Shown: one piece after another, positions 33,966 through 39,628 of the stretch | How positions within the stretch are numbered: the stretch's first letter is position 1 | Layout: each line of letters opens with the position of its first letter | NCBI GenBank assembly: GCA_038326615.1 | Contig: JBBQKF010000019.1 | Location: 1-39,628, forward strand | Length of the DNA stretch: 39,628 nucleotides | Source of the DNA: JBBQKF01 sp038326615 | GTDB taxonomy: Bacteria > Bacillota > Clostridia > Saccharofermentanales > UBA5734 | Direction of reading: 5' to 3' | Made by a program: the position numbers and the translations under genes | The notes under the pieces: generated by a model | What the model saw: the letters and a program-made list of their open reading frames with translations, nothing else | Database searches by the model: none | Told to the model about the DNA's origin: nothing

Positions 33966-34634
33966 ATGGAAAATAATAACAACGATTACAATAACAATAA
34001 TAGTACTAATAACACTTCTAACAATGCTAACAATAGCAATGCTAATAACTACCCTAACAATGGCAATGCTAATAATAATGTTAACAATGCTACTAACAAC
34101 GCCAATAACGCTACTAATAATGCTAACAATGCTACTAATAATGCTAACAACGCTACTAATAATGCTAACAACGCTTCTAACAATGCTAATAATGCTTCTA
34201 ACAATGCTAATAATGCTAACAACGCTTATAATAATCCTAATAATGGCAACAATAATAATAACTACGATAACAATAGGCGTGTCAATGACGCAGTAACTAC
34301 TCATGACGTAATTAATGAAAAACAGGTTAAAAATGCAGAGCCTAAAAAAATAGTATACTTTATATTGGGCATTCTAGAGACATTGTTCGCATTCCGTCTT
34401 GTATTAAAAATATTGGGTGCTAACCCTAGTAGTCTTTTTGTTTCGGCAATATACAATATAACTCATGTGTTGCTATTTCCTTTCGAAGCAATTTTTCGTT
34501 CAGCATCAACAACTGGCATAGAAACTAAAGCCGTACTAGAACCAAGCACAATAATTGGTATGATTGTTTATGCACTTCTTGCTCTAGGAATTGTTAAGTT
34601 GATTTATCTTAACAAAAATTCAAAAAATATTTAA
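33966..34634 (+). CDS. YggT family membrane protein with Asn-rich repeat N-terminus
   Basis: A 222-residue protein. Residues 1-103 are almost only Asn with Ala/Thr/Ser, arranged as heptads of the NNANNAT type. Residues about 128-215 form a YggT domain with hydrophobic segments near 128-150, 156-175 and 195-213 and the motif LFPFEAIFR. YggT proteins are small membrane proteins of uncertain role, linked to osmotic or division functions. The Asn-rich tail would face the cytoplasm if the first helix enters from inside (inference). An AGAGGA site precedes the ATG by ten bases. A strong terminator follows. Confidence 0.8.
   Translation: MENNNNDYNNNNSTNNTSNNANNSNANNYPNNGNANNNVNNATNNANNATNNANNATNNANNATNNANNASNNANNASNNANNANNAYNNPNNGNNNNNYDNNRRVNDAVTTHDVINEKQVKNAEPKKIVYFILGILETLFAFRLVLKILGANPSSLFVSAIYNITHVLLFPFEAIFRSASTTGIETKAVLEPSTIIGMIVYALLALGIVKLIYLNKNSKNI
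34080..34230 (+). repeat. 21-bp coding repeat in the yggT-like gene
   Basis: Repeated AATAATGCTAACAACGCTACT-type units encode NNANNAT heptads (about residues 40-86), with silent C/T differences. The unit is a multiple of 3. Confidence 0.9.
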
Positions 34635-34702
34635 CTAACAACGAAGAACCATCCACTGTGTTTTTAAAACGAAAATTGAAGCTACATCCCCCTATATGTT
34701 TT

Positions 34703-34742
34703 AAACAGCAAATACAAGAATTCTTGTGTTTGCTGTTTTTTA
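34703..34742 (+). terminator. Terminator after the yggT-like gene
   Basis: AAACAGCAAATACAAG / CTTGTGTTTGCTGTTT make a 16-pair stem (one G-U) with an AATT loop and a T-run. The upstream A-run would also allow action on the minus strand. Confidence 0.88.
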
Positions 34743-34909
34743 TTTTCATTTTCTATTTTTTATTTGTAACATAATCAGTTTTTGGATGTGGGATTTTATG
34801 GTCAAGTGGCAATATTATTGGGATTGCTTTTACTTCCAATAGCGTATATTTTATACCTTAGATGCATTTTTATCAAAATTGTTGTATACTAATCTTGCTG
34901 GAGGAATCT

Positions 34910-35596
34910 ATGAGCTGGATAGAAACACTTTTTTATGTTATAGAAATTGTAGGAATATTAGCAGCCGCAGTATCAGGCGCCTTAGTTGCTATGGAACGGG
35001 GACTTGACCTTTTTGGGGTTTTTGTACTTGCATCAACAACTGCACTTGGTGGAGGAATAATAAGAGACTTAATACTAGGAAGGACTCCCCCCATTGCTTT
35101 TCGCACACCAGCATTTTTCATTGTTTCCTTTGCAGGTACATTGATTTTTCTTTTAATAACTAGTTTTGCCTCGAATACTTTTGAGCATTTGAAGCGAAGC
35201 ACTTTTCGCTTTCTCATCAATCTCTCAGATGCAACAGGGCTTGGCATTTTTTGTGTTATTGGCGTGAATGCTGCATTTCAATCAGGCTATTCAGGCAATT
35301 TTTTCTTGGCTGTTTTCACCGGAGTTATAACAGGTATTGGAGGTGGGATTCTGCGTGATCTTCTTGTAAACAGAACCCCTATTGTTCTTAGAAAAGAAAT
35401 TTATGCACTTGCAGCAATCATAGGATGCGTTGTGTATTCACTTCTTTGGGTATACATTCCACGAAGCATCGCGATGTTAATAAGTATAAGTATCATAATC
35501 CTGATTCGAATGTTGTCATTAAAATTCAAACTTGGCGTCAATATTGGTAAAAATGACAACGGTAAGCTTTTCATTAGTTTTATAGAAAAACCATAA
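34910..35596 (+). CDS. TRIC-like (UPF0126) membrane channel protein
   Basis: Membrane protein of 228 residues with about seven hydrophobic segments arranged as an internal repeat. The two Gly-rich family boxes are clear: LGGGIIRDLILGRTPP (about 50-65) and IGGGILRDLLVNRTPI (about 137-152). Members of the family are trimeric cation channels (TRIC-B-like), and some bacterial members have been linked to glycine uptake; the cargo here is unknown. The ATG at 34910 has GGAGG upstream; a reading 16 codons longer has none. It ends 7 bp from the SNF2 gene, tail to tail. Confidence 0.9.
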   Translation: MSWIETLFYVIEIVGILAAAVSGALVAMERGLDLFGVFVLASTTALGGGIIRDLILGRTPPIAFRTPAFFIVSFAGTLIFLLITSFASNTFEHLKRSTFRFLINLSDATGLGIFCVIGVNAAFQSGYSGNFFLAVFTGVITGIGGGILRDLLVNRTPIVLRKEIYALAAIIGCVVYSLLWVYIPRSIAMLISISIIILIRMLSLKFKLGVNIGKNDNGKLFISFIEKP

Positions 35597-35603
35597 TGTT
35601 TGT

Positions 35604-38600
35604 TTATATCCCATCAAAGAGCGAAAGCAAATCTTGTTGATTCAGGCTAAAAATCGGATTTTCTTCATCAAAACGTATCATTTCTGAAACGAATGCGTTC
35701 TTCTTTTCCTGAAGTGCAAAAATCTTTTCTTCGATTGTATCTTTAGTAATAAGCTTGAATACCTGAACGCGATTTGTCTGCCCGATTCTATAAACTCTGT
35801 CAGTTGCTTGATCCTCAACAGCTGGATTCCACCATGGATCCATGTGAATAACCATGTCTGCGCCTGTAAGGTTTAGTCCTGTACCTCCGGCTTTAAGAGA
35901 AAGAAGGAACAATGACCTTTCGCCTGCCTGGAACGCGTCAATATAATTACGCCTTTGCGCTGTTGGTGTTTTACCATCAAGGTAAAAATATTCGAGATTC
36001 ATTGCATCAAGCTTTTCTTTAACCTTCTCAAGCATCGATGTAAATTGTGAAAATATAAGAATTCTATGTTGACCTGACAATGCTTCGGAAATAAGCTCCA
36101 TAGCTTGTTCTAGCTTTCCACTTTCACCTGTGTAGTCCTCAATGAACAACGAAGGATGGCAACATAACTGGCGAAGTCTTGTAAGAAGGCTTAATATTTC
36201 GAAACGATTTTTACTCATTGCCGGGTCATCGTTTAGAAGTTTATGGAACTGCGTTTTTGCTGTAAGAACATACGAAGCATAAAGCTTTGATTGTTCGGTA
36301 GTCATTTCGTTATAAAGCACACTATTAATCTTCTCCGGTAGTTCTGTCAAAACATCCTTTTTCATTCTACGCAAAATAAACGGCGACACAAGATGCTTAA
36401 GTCTTGTAATAGCACTTTGCTCTTTGTCCTTAAATATCGGTATTTCAAATTGCTCCTGAAATTTAGCGTGTGTAAACAAATAGCCTGGCATAAGAAAGTC
36501 AAAAATCGACCAGAGTTCGGTAAGCGAATTTTCTATTGGTGTTCCGGTCAAAGCAAAATAAGTTCTGGCGCTTACTTGCTTTACTGATTTTGAATTTATA
36601 GTTTTAGGGTTTTTGATGTTTTGTGCTTCATCAATAATACATGCCTTGAAATGTATGGACTGATATTTATCAATGTCTCTTCGTAAAAGCGCGTATGAAG
36701 TTATGATCAGATCTGCATCCCCAATCTGTGCGAGCTTCTCGTCACGTTCAGAAACACTCCCATGAATCAATAAAGTCTTAATTTGAGGTGCAAATTTCTT
36801 GACTTCAGCTTCCCAGTTATATACTAAAGAAGTTGGAGCTACGACTAAAGACGGCATGTCATCTTTTGCTTTCTCAGAAACTAAAAATGATAACACCTGA
36901 AGGGTTTTGCCCAGTCCCATATCGTCTGCAAGAATCCCACCAAAGCCGAATCTATGAAGTCTGTTAAGCCACATTACGCCCTGTTTTTGGTATTCGCGAA
37001 GTGTTGTTACTAGACTTGCAGGAATGCAGTCCGACTCATTTTCGTATTCTTTCATCTGCTTTATCAGATTTATAAAAGTGTCCTTTTTTGTGATTCTTAA
37101 AGTTTCAAAATTAGTTTCCATCTGTCCAAGGTAAAGTGACCTATATAATGGCAAAATAATGGGCTGTGGTTTTATGTCTTTCTCTTTTAGTCCGAGGCCA
37201 TCGAGCATTTCAGAAAATTCAACAAATTCCTTACTGTCAAGATTTAAGAATTCCCCTGTTTTCAGTCGATAATAATGCTTTTTCATACGATAGCCTTTGA
37301 TACATTCTTGAATTTCAGCATATGAAAGTCCGTCAAAATCCATTGAAACTTCGAAAAGGTCACCTTCCAGACCAAAAGATATCTGAGGAAGCATCGAAGC
37401 ATTTATTTTCTTCATAGGTTTAAAGTTATCCGAATAATAAATCGTTGCAATATCTTGTAAAGCCGGAATGCCTTTCGTGAGAAATGAATATATCTGTTCT
37501 TCTTTGCTGCACGCAAAAAGATTCTCTTCGTTATTATAAAAATTAATAAATCCATATTTCTCTAGAAGGTGCAAAATTACTTTTTCTCCACTCTTGTCAT
37601 AAACATTTATTCTTTCCTCATCCTTATTTTTATAAAGGAATTCTGGTCTGACAATAAGCGTTGATTTGTCCTGATCGATTTTAATATGCCCTTCAAGCAT
37701 AATAACTTCAATCCTTTGCGAAATTGCTGGGTCTACATATACTCCAAGCTGATGTTGCAACGGCAATAATATGTCACTGTAAAAATTCTCTAGCATTATA
37801 TCTGCAATTATTAGTGGTTTGTTCTTGGTTTTTGCAAAATTACCAAGGATCGGCTTTAAAAGCGTTGCAAGTTTATTACCAACACGATAAAGAGTGTTCC
37901 TATAAATTATATACTTACAATCCTGACTTATTGGAATAGCCATATCACCTTTTATAAGAAACTGAACATGATTTTTCCAGTATTTCGAAAGGATAAATCC
38001 AAATCCATTTTCTAGATTATCTTTGAGGAGGGGCATTGGCGAAGAAGATATTGTTATGTTTTTGGGTTTTTCGGGGTAAAATTGAAACTCCACTTCATCA
38101 TCTTGAAAAATATCAAAAAAGTTTGCCAGTGCAGCGTTTCCCATTTTAAATACGCGACCGTCAAATAATGATAATTTTGCATAATTAGCTCTTGATGTTT
38201 CGTTTGTAGCAATTAGCGCTGTTTCATCCATATAATAACTTCTAAGCATCCAGATTAACTGCTTGCTCTTATAATCAAACGTCATTTTCTCCTGGTCATA
38301 TGTAAAAAGTTTGCTGAATTCAATTGGTTTCTTTTCCTCAATCATGTTAAGAAATTGACGTAAATCTTTGATTAGGTATTGTTTTTCTTTTCCTGCACTA
38401 ATTTCAAGTTTTATAGATATTTGTCCATCTCTATCTATCTCGCATTTCAGAAAAGGTGATACATGCACGTTAATTTTTCCTTCACGGTCAATTGTTCCTT
38501 CAGATAAAATTTGCCTGAGCGATCCAAAAAACTCCTGATTTTCTTCGCTTTTTTTGTGGGTGAAAGCTTCCCTTGTTCTTTCCTCCCATACAGGATAAAC

Positions 38601-38999
38601 TTTTTTCATTGCTGCAACAATATGTTTACATGCGCCCCATGTGGCCCAATAAGAAGGGCATGAACATGAGTAGCTCACATCATCGCCACTTTCATCAGCC
38701 TCTATTATTACTTTATTCTTCGACCCATCGGATACGTAACATGAACATGTAAAATGCATTTTCTGCTCATCTTTAGTTTTGCCCGCTGTATTCCCTCTGG
38801 TTCCAGTCCTCGAAACATTATGAGAGTTTATTGATTTTACTGCAAAAGTATTAGCTGGTTGCATTGCACCATGTTCAGTTTCAGGATCAATTATATCAAA
38901 TGAAATTTGCTCAATTTTATTCTCCGCGTAAAGTTCTATTCCTGCGCGGTAAGTCATCTCGTTTTTTGCTCTGCTTCTTATGAATTTATCGGATATCAA
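35604..38999 (-). CDS. SNF2-family helicase with SWIM zinc finger
   Basis: Large ATP-dependent DNA translocase of 1131 residues. An N-terminal SWIM zinc finger is seen as C112-x-C114-x9-C124-x-H126 (SCSCPSYWATWGACKHIV). A long bacterial SNF2-associated region (about 150-650) follows. The helicase core has the Walker A segment GGILADDMGLGKTLQVL (near 690), the DEAQ box CIIDEAQNIKNP (near 787), LTGTPIENSLTELWSIFDF, and the C-terminal lobe SLKAGGTGLNLTGADMVIHM and QATDRVYRIGQTNRVQVFKL. The start is a TTG with AGGA seven bases upstream. Such proteins remodel protein-DNA complexes or act in repair; the precise role is not known. Confidence 0.92.
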   Translation of the reverse strand: MISDKFIRSRAKNEMTYRAGIELYAENKIEQISFDIIDPETEHGAMQPANTFAVKSINSHNVSRTGTRGNTAGKTKDEQKMHFTCSCYVSDGSKNKVIIEADESGDDVSYSCSCPSYWATWGACKHIVAAMKKVYPVWEERTREAFTHKKSEENQEFFGSLRQILSEGTIDREGKINVHVSPFLKCEIDRDGQISIKLEISAGKEKQYLIKDLRQFLNMIEEKKPIEFSKLFTYDQEKMTFDYKSKQLIWMLRSYYMDETALIATNETSRANYAKLSLFDGRVFKMGNAALANFFDIFQDDEVEFQFYPEKPKNITISSSPMPLLKDNLENGFGFILSKYWKNHVQFLIKGDMAIPISQDCKYIIYRNTLYRVGNKLATLLKPILGNFAKTKNKPLIIADIMLENFYSDILLPLQHQLGVYVDPAISQRIEVIMLEGHIKIDQDKSTLIVRPEFLYKNKDEERINVYDKSGEKVILHLLEKYGFINFYNNEENLFACSKEEQIYSFLTKGIPALQDIATIYYSDNFKPMKKINASMLPQISFGLEGDLFEVSMDFDGLSYAEIQECIKGYRMKKHYYRLKTGEFLNLDSKEFVEFSEMLDGLGLKEKDIKPQPIILPLYRSLYLGQMETNFETLRITKKDTFINLIKQMKEYENESDCIPASLVTTLREYQKQGVMWLNRLHRFGFGGILADDMGLGKTLQVLSFLVSEKAKDDMPSLVVAPTSLVYNWEAEVKKFAPQIKTLLIHGSVSERDEKLAQIGDADLIITSYALLRRDIDKYQSIHFKACIIDEAQNIKNPKTINSKSVKQVSARTYFALTGTPIENSLTELWSIFDFLMPGYLFTHAKFQEQFEIPIFKDKEQSAITRLKHLVSPFILRRMKKDVLTELPEKINSVLYNEMTTEQSKLYASYVLTAKTQFHKLLNDDPAMSKNRFEILSLLTRLRQLCCHPSLFIEDYTGESGKLEQAMELISEALSGQHRILIFSQFTSMLEKVKEKLDAMNLEYFYLDGKTPTAQRRNYIDAFQAGERSLFLLSLKAGGTGLNLTGADMVIHMDPWWNPAVEDQATDRVYRIGQTNRVQVFKLITKDTIEEKIFALQEKKNAFVSEMIRFDEENPIFSLNQQDLLSLFDGI

Positions 39000-39167
39000 A
39001 TTATTTTCCTACCTTTATATTTTGTTTTTAATTTTTGGATATGCATTTAAACCGAACCTTTATTATACTACAAATCCGACCAAAAAGGTCTTGTTTTTCA
39101 ATAATAATGCTTCCTATATTTTACTAGTAAATTTTAATTTTTTTGGGCAATTAACTCGTTTGGGCAT

Positions 39168-39320
39168 GTGACCTACTCTCACCACCTGTAAAGGTGGGAG
39201 CTTCTTGGGAAGTACAAACTAATGTTCGCATTATTACCAAGCGATTCCCGTCGGACCGACGGTTCTTTATATGTACATAATATACGACAAAAGTTTAGTT
39301 TCATGTCATCCCTAAAATTC
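39168..39320 (-). ncRNA. Probable TnpB omega RNA and right end of an IS200/IS605-type element
   Basis: Just beyond the tnpB stop on the minus strand is CCGTCGGTCCGACGG (39248-39262), the stem found in many omega RNA scaffolds of this family. At 39178-39200 is an imperfect palindrome (CTC-A-CCACCT / AGGTGG-GAG, loop GTAA), the usual right-end hairpin, followed by a GTCAC end near 39168-39172. In active systems the roughly 16-20 nt past that end would be the guide. Confidence 0.6.
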
Positions 39321-39549
39321 TCAAACCCTCATCCCGTAGATTCATTGCAGCATTTATATCCCTGTCGAGCACTTCGCCGCAGATGGGACATTCCCAGATG
39401 CGGTCTGCAAGGGTTAGTTCCCTGTTCCTGTAGTGACAGCAGCTACACCGCTTGCTTGATGGAAAGAACCTGTCAACTACTTCTAGTACCTTGTAACGTC
39501 TAAATCTTATATATAATGACGGCCTATTTTCCGCAATACTTCGTTGTCG
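39301..39549 (-). pseudogene. tnpB: Truncated TnpB (IS605 OrfB) C-terminus
   Basis: Only the C-terminal about 70 residues of an RNA-guided nuclease TnpB are present: VVDRFFPSSKRCSCCHYRNR, then WECPICGEVLDRDINAAMNL ending LRDEGLRILGMT and a stop. This includes the four-Cys zinc finger (CSCC and CPIC) and the final RuvC Asp in DRDINAA. The frame is blocked by a stop at 39550-39552, and homology fades upstream of about 39500, so the N-terminal RuvC I/II parts are missing. It is a relic and could not cut by itself. Confidence 0.85.
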
Positions 39550-39627
39550 TCAATCGGTATACATTCAGTATACCTCAATCCGCCGCCTTGTTTTGCGAAA
39601 AATATACTCGCCCTTATAGTACAATTT
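39507..39627 (-). CDS. C-terminal fragment of an unrecognised gene at the window edge
   Basis: A minus-strand reading frame enters from beyond the window and ends at 39507 with ...RYTECIPIDDNEVLRKIGRH and a stop. I do not recognise it. It overlaps the broken tnpB frame and may be the gene into which the element remnant was joined, or just chance coding. Confidence 0.3.
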   Translation of the reverse strand, partial: NCTIRASIFFAKQGGGLRYTECIPIDDNEVLRKIGRHYI

Positions 39628-39628
39628 T

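Noticed and set aside
34024..34296. Open frames on both strands opposite or within the Asn-repeat region (Leu/Met/Thr- or Ile/Ser/Val-rich)
   Set aside because: Shadows of the 21-bp repeat; the Asn-rich frame continues into a real YggT domain and has the ribosome site.

Overview
The window comes from a low-G+C, spore-former-type Firmicute, most likely an anaerobic member of the Clostridia. The grounds are AT-rich codon use, Shine-Dalgarno sequences of the GGAGG type, a gram-positive style flagellar operon with FliY and FlbD, an IreB gene near ruvX, a clostridial NifU-like/GGGtGRT gene pair, and a ferredoxin-tailed aldo/keto reductase.

Positions 1-15.4 kb (minus strand) hold one long flagellar operon. 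In transcription order it is flgB, flgC, fliE, fliF, fliG, fliH, fliI, fliJ, a MotE/YlxF-like gene, fliK, flgD, flgE, flbD, fliL, fliM, fliY, fliO, fliP, fliQ (cut by the window edge). Its leader contains, in order, a sigma-A-type promoter (15385-15412), a cyclic di-GMP-I (GEMM) riboswitch (about 15271-15366) and an intrinsic terminator (15181-15216) ahead of flgB. Just upstream on the same strand are cheC, cheD and an HD-GYP phosphodiesterase gene (15.8-18.0 kb). The enzyme that should degrade c-di-GMP therefore sits beside the switch that should sense it. motA/motB and cheY, often found inside such operons, are absent here.

Positions 18.0-23.8 kb (minus strand) carry housekeeping genes set among tandem repeats: ireB, a coupled aldo/keto reductase, ruvX, and secD-secF. 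Minisatellites fill the spaces before cheC and ruvX, and also the fliP-fliQ gap. Repeats whose unit is a multiple of 3 bp occur inside fliK, the aldo/keto reductase and the yggT-like gene.

Positions 24.2-39.0 kb are a mixed region: a secreted protein of unknown function, an esterase, a NifU-like Fe-S scaffold with GGGtGRT protein, a carotenoid-desaturase-like FAD enzyme, an SDR with an NTF2-like protein, an orphan Phd-type antitoxin, a DUF3494 (ice-binding fold) surface protein behind a long leader, an Asn-rich YggT protein, a TRIC-like channel and a large SWIM/SNF2 helicase. The right edge has a truncated TnpB with its transposon end and probable omega RNA. I saw no tRNA, rRNA or CRISPR array.
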